The notes: generated by a model from the letters alone, not told the origin. A stretch of DNA of 64,000 bases from Mycobacterium sp. JS623 (GCF_000328565.1 NC_019966.1:5332001-5396000), one strand, 5' to 3'. Positions 51,831 through 60,549 are shown, counted from the first letter of the stretch. Program-made: numbers and translations.

Positions 51831-53746
51831 CGGCGCTCAGCCTCCGAGGACACGTAATCGCGCGGCTCGTGCTCTTCGACGAAATGGTCTAGCCGACTGC
51901 GATCTTCGTCTTCTTCCCATGCGCAACTGCGTTCAGCGCCATCGTCGAGTTCGTCGTCGGCGGCCAGCAGGTAGCGGTACTGCGGCACGGTGGCCAGCAG
52001 CTGCGCGTGGGTGCCGATGTGCGTGATGGTGCCGTCGGTCAGCAGCGCGACCTTGTCGGCGAGCAGCACCGTCGACGCCCGGTGCGCGACCACGATGCCG
52101 GTGACCGAGTGCAGCACCCGGCGCAGTGCTTCCTCGACGATGGCCTCGGTGTGCACGTCGAGCGCGGACAGCGTGTCGTCGAGCACGAGGATTTTAGGCG
52201 CGGCGAGGATGGCCCGCGCCAGCGAGAGCCGTTGCCGCTGGCCGCCGGACAGGCTCATGCCCTGCTCGCCGATGCGGGTGTCGAGCCCGTACGGAAGGTC
52301 GTACACGAAGTCTGCCGCGGCTACCTCGATGGCCTGCGCCATCTGTTCGTTCGTCGCATCCGGCCGGCCGAGCCGCAGGTTCTCCGCCACCGACATCGAG
52401 AACAGCGTTGGGTCCTCGAACGCGGTGGCCACCGCCTGCCGCAGCGCGGACAGGCTCAGCTCGCGGATGTCGCGGCCGTCGATGCGGATCTCACCCTCGG
52501 TGACGTCGTACAGCCGGGACAGCAACGAGGCGAGCACCGACTTGCCCGACCCCGTCGAACCGACCAGCGCGAGCGTCTCGCCCGGCTCGACGGTGGCGTT
52601 GACATGACGCAGCGCCCAGTCGTCGGGTGCGGCGTCGGGGAAGCGGAAGCCGACGTCGATCAGCTCCAGCCGCCCGCCGCGTGGCGTCTGACTCGACGGG
52701 CCGTCGGTGATTTCTCGTGGCGCGTCGAAGATCTCGGCGATCCGATTGGCGGCGGTGAACGACTCCTGCGTCATCGACAGCAGGAAGCCCAGCGACGCGA
52801 TGGGCCACACCAGCGACAGCATCATCGTGATGAACGCGACCAACGTGCCCATCGTCACGTAGCCGTGGCCCGCGGCATACGCGCCGAAGCCAAGCACCAC
52901 GATGAGCGTCAGGTTGGGAATGACCTCCAGCAATGTCCAGAACTTCGCGGACACCGCCACCCTGCCGACCTGAGTGTCGTAGAGGTTGGTCAACTGTCGG
53001 TCGAATCGGTCGTACGCGTAGTCCTCGCGGCCGAACGACTTCACCACCCGTACCCCGAGCGCGGACTCCTCGACATGCGTTGCGACGTGGCCGGACTGGT
53101 CCTGCGCCAGCCGCGACAGCTGAGTGTATGTCTGCTGAAAGTGCAGCACTGTCAACGTGATTGGCACGATCGACACGACTACGACAACTCCGAGCGGCCA
53201 GTACATCGCCAGCAGGATCGCGGTCACCACCGCGATCTGGATGGTGTTCAGCAGCAGGAACAGCATGCCGAATGACATGAAGCGACGAATGGTGCTGAGG
53301 TCGTTCATGATTCGCGACAGCAGCTGGCCGGACTGCCAGCGCCCATGAAACGACATCGGCAGGATCTGCAGCCGCGCATAGAGGTCTTTGCGAATATCGG
53401 CCTCGACGCCCATGGTGGCGCGCGCCACCAACCACCGGCGGATGAACCACAACACCGCCTCCGAAACGCCGACGCCCATCGCGGCGGCGCCAAGCACCCA
53501 CAGGCCGTGCTGGTCCTGATGGCGCACCGGGCCGTCGATGACGGCCTTGGTCATCAGCGGAATGGCCACGGTGGCAACGAGGCTGCTGATCGCGATGAGC
53601 ACCATCGCGATCCACCGTCCGCGGTACGGCAGCAGATACGGCATCAGGCGCCACAGATCCGAGCCGGTACGTTGGCGGGCCGGCGGTCGCGCGATCGCCG
53701 GCGCCGAGCGCAACGTATCCACAGGTTCAGTCAAAGCAATTCCCAT
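51827..53746 (-). CDS. ABC exporter subunit, degenerate site
   Basis: A partner half-transporter of 639 aa with six-helix membrane domain and ATPase. Walker A is GSTGSGKS near 399-406, signature LSGGQRQ near 503-509. Walker B reads ILVLDDTLSALD, with Asp replacing the catalytic Glu, the mark of the degenerate site in heterodimeric exporters. An N-terminal extension (SAPAIARPPARQR) precedes the first helix. It is the first gene of this two-gene operon. The intact site is supplied mainly by the other subunit. Confidence 0.93.
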   Translation of the reverse strand: MGIALTEPVDTLRSAPAIARPPARQRTGSDLWRLMPYLLPYRGRWIAMVLIAISSLVATVAIPLMTKAVIDGPVRHQDQHGLWVLGAAAMGVGVSEAVLWFIRRWLVARATMGVEADIRKDLYARLQILPMSFHGRWQSGQLLSRIMNDLSTIRRFMSFGMLFLLLNTIQIAVVTAILLAMYWPLGVVVVVSIVPITLTVLHFQQTYTQLSRLAQDQSGHVATHVEESALGVRVVKSFGREDYAYDRFDRQLTNLYDTQVGRVAVSAKFWTLLEVIPNLTLIVVLGFGAYAAGHGYVTMGTLVAFITMMLSLVWPIASLGFLLSMTQESFTAANRIAEIFDAPREITDGPSSQTPRGGRLELIDVGFRFPDAAPDDWALRHVNATVEPGETLALVGSTGSGKSVLASLLSRLYDVTEGEIRIDGRDIRELSLSALRQAVATAFEDPTLFSMSVAENLRLGRPDATNEQMAQAIEVAAADFVYDLPYGLDTRIGEQGMSLSGGQRQRLSLARAILAAPKILVLDDTLSALDVHTEAIVEEALRRVLHSVTGIVVAHRASTVLLADKVALLTDGTITHIGTHAQLLATVPQYRYLLAADDELDDGAERSCAWEEDEDRSRLDHFVEEHEPRDYVSSEAERR

Positions 53747-53972
53747 TATCCGCTGAGCGGCAAATCAATAACGGCCTCCAGAGTCTCATGCCGCTGTGAC
53801 AACTCACCGTTTCAACGTAAAACCTCAACAATGGATGAGGTCAACTGCTTCCCGGAGCGTCAACCATCACCTCCCGGCAGGACCACCAGTCGAATTGCCC
53901 ACCTCGCGCAACGACAAAGTCGCCCAGAGCTGGGCATTTTGTACATCGCCATCCGGGCCGCGGGCCACGGCG
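53747..53972. other. Intergenic region, 226 bp
   Basis: The gap lies between the ABC subunit (start 53746) and the chromate transporter C-half (end 53973), both leftward. I find no coding sequence. A weak inverted repeat ACCTCA/TGAGGT occurs near 53822-53841. It probably holds the ABC operon promoter. Confidence 0.5.
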
Positions 53973-54521
53973 TCAGACCACGCCGAAGTACCCAAGTACG
54001 CCCGCGGCGAAAACCACGAGTAGCGGGTTGGCCTTGGTGAAGATGAAGATCGCCGTGCAGGCCGCCGTCAGCGTGTAGGCCCGCCAGTCGTGGTCGGCAG
54101 CCCGGCTCATCACCAGCGACGTCGCCATGATCAGGCCGACGGTCAACGGCGCGAAGCCCTTCTCGACCGCGATCCGCCACTTCGATTGCTGCGCCTTCTT
54201 CCAAAACAGCGTCACGGCATACATCAACGACGCGGCGGGCAGCAGCATCGCGGCGGTGGCGATCACCCCGCCGATGATGGCTCCCGGTACACCCCCGACC
54301 GTCAGTCCCGCCCCGTACCCGACCAGCGTCACGATCAGAATGCTCGGTCCCGGCGCCGTCTGCGAGATCGAGAAGATGTCGGCGAACTGCGAGTCGGTCA
54401 TCCAGTGGTGACCCCTGACGGCCTGCAAATGCATTTCGGGAAGCACCGCGTTGCCGCCACCGATCGACAGCAGCGACAGCGATGCGAACAAGCCCGCCAG
54501 TTGTAGGTAGGTGTGAATCAT
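53973..54521 (-). CDS. chrA: Chromate transporter, C-terminal half protein
   Basis: A membrane protein of 182 aa with about six hydrophobic segments (TYLQLAGLFASLSLLSIGGG, GAIIGGVIATAAMLLPA). The motif FASLSLLSIGGGNAVLPEM is the ChrA-domain start, and TAAPGPS-like SQTAPGPSILIVTLVGY is characteristic. ATG at 54521 overlaps the N-half gene stop (ATGA); longer frames to 54980 are shadows. It encodes one of two half-length ChrA proteins that would dimerise. Chromate/sulfate antiport is the family role. Confidence 0.88.
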   Translation of the reverse strand: MIHTYLQLAGLFASLSLLSIGGGNAVLPEMHLQAVRGHHWMTDSQFADIFSISQTAPGPSILIVTLVGYGAGLTVGGVPGAIIGGVIATAAMLLPAASLMYAVTLFWKKAQQSKWRIAVEKGFAPLTVGLIMATSLVMSRAADHDWRAYTLTAACTAIFIFTKANPLLVVFAAGVLGYFGVV

Positions 54522-55081
54522 GCGGGCCGCTGCCTCGGCCACGCCCAGAACAGACTGATCGGCGCAAGGATGGCCAGCACCACCGGAAGTGGCCACCGCA
54601 GAATGCCGTTCAGCACAAACGCCGCCGCGAAAAGCAGCACCGGCACCAACCCCGTGAGGCACTTCTTGCCGGTTTGGATCACCATCGCCAGCGTCAGCGC
54701 CACCGCTGCCGCCGAGGCGCCGTGCAGCACACCCTTGACTGCGGGTATCTCCTTGAACCGGAAGTAGAAGAAGCCCGCCACCGTGATCAAGACGACCGGC
54801 ACCAGGCAGAGTCCGAACACCGCCGCGACCGCGCCCGGCAGGCCGCGCATCTTCGATCCGGCGAACACCGCCATGTTGACCTGATTGGCGCCGGGCAGGA
54901 TCCGGCACATCGTCATCGCGGAGAGAAACTCCGCCTCGCCCATCCATTCTTTTTCGACGACGAGCACTTCGCGTGACCACGCGGACAAACCGCCGCCGAA
55001 CGACGCGAGCGCGATGTGGTTGAACGTCCAGGCGAGCTCGAAGAGCGAGACCTTGACCGGTCCCGCGTCGACCTCACTCAT
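54518..55081 (-). CDS. chrA: Chromate transporter, N-terminal half protein
   Basis: A membrane protein of 187 aa with the ChrA motif FELAWTFNHIALASFGGGLSAW near 10-31, quoted as FNHIALASFGGG, and MCRILPGANQVNMAVFAG. About six hydrophobic segments follow. It ends in a 4-nt overlap with the second half. ATG at 55081 is chosen; an ATG at 55093 gives 4 more residues. The start overlaps the phospholipase D-like gene end by 8 nt, so the three genes are one operon. Two-gene ChrA pairs are known as short-chain chromate transporters. Confidence 0.88.
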   Translation of the reverse strand: MSEVDAGPVKVSLFELAWTFNHIALASFGGGLSAWSREVLVVEKEWMGEAEFLSAMTMCRILPGANQVNMAVFAGSKMRGLPGAVAAVFGLCLVPVVLITVAGFFYFRFKEIPAVKGVLHGASAAAVALTLAMVIQTGKKCLTGLVPVLLFAAAFVLNGILRWPLPVVLAILAPISLFWAWPRQRPA

Positions 55082-56063
55082 GCATGAGGTCATGGTCGTG
55101 CGGGAAGTCGTCCTCGTGGTGTTGGGACGGATCGAGTGGGTCCGGCGCCTCGTAGTGGTGCGACATCTCCCAGTCGCTGTCGAATACCTCTTTCAGGCGC
55201 CCGACGATTGCCGGGTCCTCGGTCATGATGCCCAGCTCGCGGCGCAGATCGAACGCGCTGCGGTCGATGTTCATCGACCCCACCAGCGCGCGCTGGTTGT
55301 CGACGATGATCAATTTGGCGTGCACGCGCAGGTTCTTCTGCTTGTGCACCTTGACGCCGAAACGCCTCAGCGTGCGCAGCGACGCGAAGGTGTCCAGAAT
55401 GTCCCATTCACTGATGCCGTGTTTACCGCCGCACAACACATGCACTTTGACACCGCGATCGGCGGCCGCGGCTAGGCGCTCGAGAATGACCGCATCGACG
55501 TATTTGGGGTGCTGCACGTCGAGGCGTTCGGTGGCCGTATCGATGAATTGCGCCATGTGGTACCGCGAATTGGAGTTGCTCCACAGCAGGCCCTCATAAG
55601 CCGAGCAATCCCAATCGCGCTCGTCCCAATCGGCGTTGAATACTTCGACGATCTGCGCGACATGGTATGGATTGTCGGTGATGATGCCGTAGTCGCGGGT
55701 CAGCGTGAAATACTTCTCCATCAGATTGAACGTCGCGACCAGTGCGGCTTTTTCGTCGACCACAATCGATTTCTCGTGCGTCACGTAAAACTTCGAACTG
55801 GACCACTTGACCGCGACGCCTGCGCTCTGAAGTTGCTCGAAGGTCTCGTCGTTGGCGCGATCACCACCGGATCGGGCCGCGTTGAGCATGACGCGCACAT
55901 CGACACCGGCGTTCTTCCGGTCAATGACGGCAGCGACCAAACTCGGCTCGGTGAACGTGAATTGCTTGATCAACAGCGAATTTTGTGCGGAATTGATGAA
56001 TTCGCGGACCGGATCCAAGCCGTCATCGGGCTCGACAATGAGACGCGGAGACAGGGGGAGCAT
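55074..56063 (-). CDS. Phospholipase D-like protein with two HKD motifs
   Basis: PLD-superfamily protein of 329 aa. Two HxKxxxxD motifs are present: THEKSIVVDEKAAL near 96-109 and VHAKLIIVDNQRALVGS near 250-266, each followed by the usual NxxxR/N. Members include phospholipases, nucleases and cardiolipin synthases; the lack of membrane helices argues against the last. The His/Asp-rich tail SQHHEDDFPHDHDLMHE is unusual. It is co-transcribed with the split chromate transporter. An SOS-like box lies 45 nt upstream. Function not resolved. Confidence 0.88.
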   Translation of the reverse strand: MLPLSPRLIVEPDDGLDPVREFINSAQNSLLIKQFTFTEPSLVAAVIDRKNAGVDVRVMLNAARSGGDRANDETFEQLQSAGVAVKWSSSKFYVTHEKSIVVDEKAALVATFNLMEKYFTLTRDYGIITDNPYHVAQIVEVFNADWDERDWDCSAYEGLLWSNSNSRYHMAQFIDTATERLDVQHPKYVDAVILERLAAAADRGVKVHVLCGGKHGISEWDILDTFASLRTLRRFGVKVHKQKNLRVHAKLIIVDNQRALVGSMNIDRSAFDLRRELGIMTEDPAIVGRLKEVFDSDWEMSHHYEAPDPLDPSQHHEDDFPHDHDLMHE

Positions 56064-56107
56064 GATTTCGCAGATGTTAGCACCGGGGCAATAGCGTCGC
56101 TTTGCTA

Positions 56108-56123
56108 TCGAACGAACGTTCAG
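56108..56123. promoter_or_regulatory. SOS-box-like sequence, partial match
   Basis: TCGAACGAACGTTCAG matches the mycobacterial LexA consensus TCGAACNNNNGTTCGA at 10 of 12 fixed positions, losing the last two. It lies between the leftward PLD-like gene and rightward prrA. LexA control is possible but weakly supported. Confidence 0.25.
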
Positions 56124-56223
56124 CTGGCCGTGACACGGCGGTGATAAGACCGCCGCAACGGTGATACCGAGTCGCTTGGGTACCTGTCACATCGGCGGGG
56201 CGACTTCAGGCAAGATTGCGGGC

Positions 56224-56925
56224 ATGGACGGTGGAGCGGCTTCGCCCCGCGTGCTCGTAGTGGACGACGACCCTGACGTGTTGGCGTCGCTCGAGCGTGG
56301 CCTGCGGCTGTCCGGATTCGATGTGGCCACGGCCGTCGACGGTGCTGAGGCGCTGCGCAGCGCCACCGAGACCCGGCCCGACGCGATCGTGCTGGACATC
56401 AACATGCCGGTGCTCGACGGCGTCAGCGTGGTGACCGCGCTGCGAGCGATGGACAACGACGTGCCGGTCTGCGTGCTCTCGGCGCGCAGCTCTGTCGACG
56501 ACAGGGTGGCCGGGCTGGAGGCGGGCGCCGACGACTATCTGGTCAAACCGTTTGTGCTGGCCGAGCTGGTCGCGCGGGTCAAGGCGCTGCTGCGGCGCCG
56601 CGGTGCGACGGCGACGTTCTCGTCAGAGACCATCACGGTCGGCCCCCTTGAGGTCGACATCCCCGGCAGGCGTGCGCGCGTCAACGGCGCCGACGTCGAC
56701 CTGACCAAGCGCGAGTTCGACCTGCTCGCCGTGCTCGCCGAGCACAAGACCGCGGTGCTTTCCCGCGCGCAGCTGCTGGAGCTGGTGTGGGGTTATGACT
56801 TCGCGGCCGACACCAATGTCGTCGACGTGTTCATCGGCTACTTGCGTCGCAAGCTGGAGGCCGGAGGTGCGCCACGGCTACTGCACACCGTCCGCGGCGT
56901 GGGGTTTGTCCTGAGGACGCAATAG
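56224..56925 (+). CDS. prrA: Response regulator PrrA
   Basis: OmpR-type response regulator of 233 aa (M. tuberculosis PrrA is about 236). The receiver has DDD at 14-16, phospho-acceptor Asp58 in [11 protein letters not shown] and Lys in VKPF near 105. The C-terminal winged helix has [14 protein letters not shown] and [22 protein letters not shown]. It is encoded 3 nt before prrB. A longer start at 56161 would add 21 residues not seen in the family. PrrA/PrrB is an essential two-component system in mycobacteria, induced early in macrophage infection and by nitrogen or ammonium changes. Confidence 0.95.
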   Translation: MDGGAASPRVLVVDDDPDVLASLERGLRLSGFDVATAVDGAEALRSATETRPDAIVLDINMPVLDGVSVVTALRAMDNDVPVCVLSARSSVDDRVAGLEAGADDYLVKPFVLAELVARVKALLRRRGATATFSSETITVGPLEVDIPGRRARVNGADVDLTKREFDLLAVLAEHKTAVLSRAQLLELVWGYDFAADTNVVDVFIGYLRRKLEAGGAPRLLHTVRGVGFVLRTQ

Positions 56926-56928
56926 GTC

Positions 56929-58269
56929 GTGAACCTGCTGTCGCGGATCTTCCGCAGCACGCCTTCGCTTCGAACCCGGGTGGTGGTCGCGACAGCCATC
57001 GGCGCCGCGATTCCCGTCCTCATCGTCGGGACGGTGGTGTGGGTCGGCATCACGAACGACCGTAAGGAGCGGCTCGACCGCAGGCTCGACGAGGCGGCGG
57101 GCTTCGCGATCCCGTTCCTGCCCCGCGGCCTCGACGAGATCCCCAAGTCGCCGAACGACCAGGACGCCGTCATCACGGTGCGCAAGAACGGACAGGTGTC
57201 GTCCAACTCGGACGTGGTGTTGCCGGAGCTGCCCGCCGGCTACGAAGACACCAATGTCGACGGCGTGCGGTATCGCGTTCGCACAGTAGAGATCCGGGCA
57301 CCAGAGCCGATGGCGGTTGCCGTCGGGGACACCTACGACGCGACCATCGCCGACACCAACAATCTGCACCGGCGGGTGATCATCATCTGCTTCTTCGCCA
57401 TCGTCGCGTCGACGGTGTTCGGTTGGATGCTGGCCACCTTCGCGGTGCGTCCGTTCAAACGGCTGGCTCAACAGACCAGTCAGATCGACGCGGGTGACGA
57501 ACCGCCCAAGATCGAAGTGCGCGGCGCAACCGAGGCCGTCGAGATCGCCGACGCCGTCAAGGGCATGCTCGACCGGATCTGGGAAGAGCAGGACCGCACC
57601 AAGGCCGCGCTCGCGTCGGCCCGCGACTTCTCCGCGGTGTCCGCTCACGAGTTGCGCACGCCGCTGACCGCCATGCGCACCAACCTCGAGGTGCTGTCCA
57701 CCCTGGCGCTGCCGGAGGAGCAGCGCAAAGAGGTGGTCAACGACGTCATCCGCACGCAGTCGCGCATCGAGGCCACGCTCGGCGCGTTGGAGCGGCTGGC
57801 GCAGGGCGAGCTGTCGACAGCCGACGACCACGTGCCCGTCGACATCACCGAACTGCTCGACCGCGCCGCCCACGACGCGATGCGGGTGTACCCCGACCTG
57901 GACGTCTCCCTGGTCCCGGCGCCGACGATCATCATCGTCGGGCTGCCCGCGGGGCTGCGGCTCGCCGTCGACAACGCGATCGCCAACGCCGTCAAACACG
58001 GCGGCGCGACGCGCGTGCAGTTGTCGGCGGTCAGCTCACGCGAGGGTGTGGAAATCGCGATCGACGACGATGGCGTCGGCATCCCCTCCGAAGAGCGCCA
58101 GCTGGTGTTCGAGCGGTTCTCGCGAGGGTCGACTGCGTCGGTTTCAGGCTCAGGGCTCGGCCTTGCGCTGGTGGCGCAACAGGCCGAATTGCACGGTGGC
58201 ACAGCCTCATTGGAGAACAGTCCGCTTGGCGGGGTGCGACTGCTGCTGCGACTGCCCGGCCCAAGCTAG
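56929..58269 (+). CDS. prrB: Sensor histidine kinase PrrB
   Basis: The 446-aa sensor has two membrane helices at about 19-41 and 150-173, a periplasmic sensor of about 108 residues, and a HAMP segment. The dimerisation box carries His240 in SAHELRTPLTAMR. The ATP-binding domain has N box ANAVKH near 352-357, G1 DDDGVGIP near 382-389 and G2 GSGLGLALV near 409-417. GTG start at 56929 follows prrA by 3 nt. Length and partner match PrrB of M. tuberculosis (about 446 aa, recalled). It would autophosphorylate and activate PrrA. Confidence 0.95.
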   Translation: MNLLSRIFRSTPSLRTRVVVATAIGAAIPVLIVGTVVWVGITNDRKERLDRRLDEAAGFAIPFLPRGLDEIPKSPNDQDAVITVRKNGQVSSNSDVVLPELPAGYEDTNVDGVRYRVRTVEIRAPEPMAVAVGDTYDATIADTNNLHRRVIIICFFAIVASTVFGWMLATFAVRPFKRLAQQTSQIDAGDEPPKIEVRGATEAVEIADAVKGMLDRIWEEQDRTKAALASARDFSAVSAHELRTPLTAMRTNLEVLSTLALPEEQRKEVVNDVIRTQSRIEATLGALERLAQGELSTADDHVPVDITELLDRAAHDAMRVYPDLDVSLVPAPTIIIVGLPAGLRLAVDNAIANAVKHGGATRVQLSAVSSREGVEIAIDDDGVGIPSEERQLVFERFSRGSTASVSGSGLGLALVAQQAELHGGTASLENSPLGGVRLLLRLPGPS

Positions 58270-58283
58270 TCGCCCGCCGGGCT

Positions 58284-58342
58284 CGAACGTTCCTTACCGC
58301 TCGAAATTTTGGCGGCAGATTTCGAGCGGTAAGGAACGTTCG
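58284..58342. repeat. Palindromic repeat family 1, copy 2
   Basis: Two perfect 24-bp arms (58284-58307 and 58319-58342) surround an 11-nt loop. The arm begins CGAACGTTCCTTACCGCTCG, as in the copy at 9064-9120. It sits between convergent prrB and the FKBP gene, where it could act as a terminator. Confidence 0.93.
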
Positions 58343-58349
58343 CCGGCAG

Positions 58350-58712
58350 CTAGCGGGTGGCCAGCAGGTCGATGACGAAGATCAGCGTCTTGCCGGAGAG
58401 GCGATGCCCACCGCCGTCCGGACCGTAGGCCTGCTCCGGCGGGATGGTCAGCTGGCGACGGCCGCCGACCTTCATGCCGGGAATGCCGTCCTGCCAGCCC
58501 TGGATCAGGCCGCGCAGCGGAAACTCGATCGACTCGCCGCGATTCCACGAGCTGTCGAACTCTTCGCCCGTGTCGTACTCGACGCCGACGTAGTGCACCT
58601 CGACGGTGCCGCCGGGAACGGCCTCTGCGCCGTCGCCGACGACGATGTCCTTGATGACGAGGTCCGTCGGCGCGGGTCCGTTGGGAAACTCGATCTCTGG
58701 CTTGGTACTCAT
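58350..58712 (-). CDS. FKBP-type peptidyl-prolyl cis-trans isomerase
   Basis: A small FKBP of 120 aa with the canonical core: VEVHYVGVEYDTGEEFDSSW near 37-56, quoted as VEVHYVGVEYDTGEEFDSS, then PLRGLIQGWQDGIPGMKVGG near 65-84, quoted as GLIQGWQDGIPGMKVGG, and TIPPEQAYG. The drug/substrate pocket residues are conserved. It has no signal peptide or lipobox, so it is cytoplasmic. ATG at 58712 is used; 58721 gives 3 extra residues. It sits opposite the DUF2630 gene, with starts 23 bp apart. Confidence 0.94.
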   Translation of the reverse strand: MSTKPEIEFPNGPAPTDLVIKDIVVGDGAEAVPGGTVEVHYVGVEYDTGEEFDSSWNRGESIEFPLRGLIQGWQDGIPGMKVGGRRQLTIPPEQAYGPDGGGHRLSGKTLIFVIDLLATR

Positions 58713-58735
58713 CGCACTCACCGTAGTCTGGGTTC

Positions 58736-58984
58736 GTGGCCAAAGATGAAGACATTCTTGCTCAGGTCAACAAGCTCGTCGCCGAGGAACAAGAGCTGCG
58801 GGCCAAGCTGCAGAGCCGCGAGATCGACGAGTCCGAGGAGCATCAGCGGCTGCGTTCGGTAGAGGTGGCGCTCGACCAGTGCTGGGACCTGCTGCGGCAG
58901 CGCAGGGCACTGCGCGAGACCGGCGGCGACCCGCGCGAAGCCCAGGTGCGCCCGGCCGATGAGGTCGAGGGCTACCTCAACTGA
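58736..58984 (+). CDS. DUF2630 family small protein, Rv0898c-like
   Basis: An 82-aa all-helical cytoplasmic protein that matches the DUF2630 family: EDILAQVNKLVAEEQELR and DESEEHQRLRSVEVALDQCWDLLRQRRA, quoted as EEHQRLRSVEVALDQ. The GTG start at 58736 follows a short gap. The M. tuberculosis homolog Rv0898c is next to the oxidoreductase Rv0897c, and the same order is found here. Its stop overlaps the next gene's CTG start candidate (CTGA). Function unknown. Confidence 0.9.
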   Translation: MAKDEDILAQVNKLVAEEQELRAKLQSREIDESEEHQRLRSVEVALDQCWDLLRQRRALRETGGDPREAQVRPADEVEGYLN

Positions 58985-60549
58985 ACCAGCGCCACCACTC
59001 CGGAGCCGCCGGCCCGGCGGCATTCGATGTCGTCATCGTCGGCGGCGGGCACAACGGCCTGGTCGCCGCCGCGTATCTGGCCCGCGCGGGCCGCAGCGTG
59101 CAGGTGCTCGAGAGGCTCGACCACGTCGGCGGTGCGGCGGTCTCCGCGCTTGCGTTCGACGGTGTCGACGCGCGGCTGTCGCGCTACTCGTATCTGGTCA
59201 GCCTGCTGCCGCGGCGCATAGTCGACGAGCTCGGCGCCCGCGTCCGACTGATCCGCCGGCGCTACTCGTCCTACACACCCGATCCGTCGACGGCCGGCCG
59301 CACCGGCCTGTTGATCGGTCCGCCATCGACGTTCGGAGCGGTCGGGGCTTCCGACGACGAGGCCGGGTTCGCCGAGTTCTATCAGCGATGCCGCGGTGTC
59401 ACGTCGCGGTTGTGGCCGACGTTGTTGCAGCCGCTGGGCAGTCGCGATAGTGCGCGCCGCCATGTCGGCGACGACGACGCGTGGCGGTTCATGGTCGACG
59501 AGCCCATCGGTGAGGCGATCACCGCCGCGGTATCCAACGATCTGGTACGCGGCGTGATGGCGACCGATGCGTTGATCGGTACGTTCGCACGCGCCGACGA
59601 CCCGACCCTGAGGCAGAACGTGTGCTTCCTGTACCACCTGTTGGGCGGCGGCACCGGCGACTGGGACGTCCCGGTCGGCGGCATGGGCGCAGTCACCGGC
59701 GCGCTGGCCGCGGCGGCCGCCGGTTATGGCGCTGAAATCCTCACGGGCGCAGACGTTTACGCGATCACGCCCGACGGCGAGGTGAGCTATCGCCGCGATG
59801 GCCAAGAGCATCAAGCGCACGCCGATGTCGTGTTGGCCAACGTGACGCCGACGGTGCTGGCGCGTCTACTGGGCGACCCCGAGCCGACGTTGACGCCCGG
59901 CGCTCAGGTCAAGGTCAACCTGATGCTTCGCCGGCTGCCACGGCTGCGCGACAACCGCGTCACGCCCGAGCAGGCATTCGGCGGCACCTTTCACATCAAC
60001 GAGACATTCAGCCAACTCGAGCTCGCGTACACGCGCGCCGAGCACGGCGTGGTGCCCGATCCGCTGCCGTGCGAGATCTACTGCCACTCGCTGACGGACC
60101 CGAGCATCCTGTCGGACCGGCTGCGGGAGTCGGGTGCGCAGACGTTGACCGTCTTCGGCCTGCACACGCCGCACAGCCTGATCGCCGGCGGCGACCCGGA
60201 TCGCGCGCGGGACGCGTTGACATCCGCAGTGCTGAACTCGCTGAATTCCGTTCTCGCCGAGCCGATTCAAGACGTTCTGCTGGAGGATGCGGCCGGTCGG
60301 CTGTGCATCGAGGCGAAGACGACGGTGGATCTGGAGCAGACGCTGGCGATGACCGGCGGCAACATTTTTCACGGTGCGTTGCAGTGGCCGTTCGCCGAGG
60401 ACGACGAACCGTTGGACACACCCGCGCAGCGCTGGGGCGTGGCGACGGCGCACGACCGAATCATGCTGTGCGGCTCGGGATCTCGTCGCGGCGGGGCGGT
60501 GTCGGGCATCGGCGGTCACAACGCCGCGATGGCGGTGCTCGAGAGCTAG
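58981..60549 (+). CDS. FAD-dependent oxidoreductase, Rv0897c-like, apparent CTG start
   Basis: A phytoene desaturase-like flavoprotein of 522 aa. The FAD motif VGGGHNGLVAAAYLARAG (about 21-38) requires a start upstream of 59041. In that frame no ATG, GTG or TTG exists between the TGA at 58960-58962 and the motif. The first canonical codon, GTG at 59092 (or 59098), would delete the dinucleotide-binding motif. A CTG at 58981-58983 overlaps the DUF2630 stop as CTGA, mimicking an ATGA coupled start, with GAGGTCGAGGG upstream. The C-terminal motif MLCGSGSRRGGAVSGIGGHN is typical, quoted as GSGSRRGGAVSGIGGHN. It ends on a CTAG shared with the convergent cyclase gene. Confidence 0.86.
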   Translation: MNQRHHSGAAGPAAFDVVIVGGGHNGLVAAAYLARAGRSVQVLERLDHVGGAAVSALAFDGVDARLSRYSYLVSLLPRRIVDELGARVRLIRRRYSSYTPDPSTAGRTGLLIGPPSTFGAVGASDDEAGFAEFYQRCRGVTSRLWPTLLQPLGSRDSARRHVGDDDAWRFMVDEPIGEAITAAVSNDLVRGVMATDALIGTFARADDPTLRQNVCFLYHLLGGGTGDWDVPVGGMGAVTGALAAAAAGYGAEILTGADVYAITPDGEVSYRRDGQEHQAHADVVLANVTPTVLARLLGDPEPTLTPGAQVKVNLMLRRLPRLRDNRVTPEQAFGGTFHINETFSQLELAYTRAEHGVVPDPLPCEIYCHSLTDPSILSDRLRESGAQTLTVFGLHTPHSLIAGGDPDRARDALTSAVLNSLNSVLAEPIQDVLLEDAAGRLCIEAKTTVDLEQTLAMTGGNIFHGALQWPFAEDDEPLDTPAQRWGVATAHDRIMLCGSGSRRGGAVSGIGGHNAAMAVLES

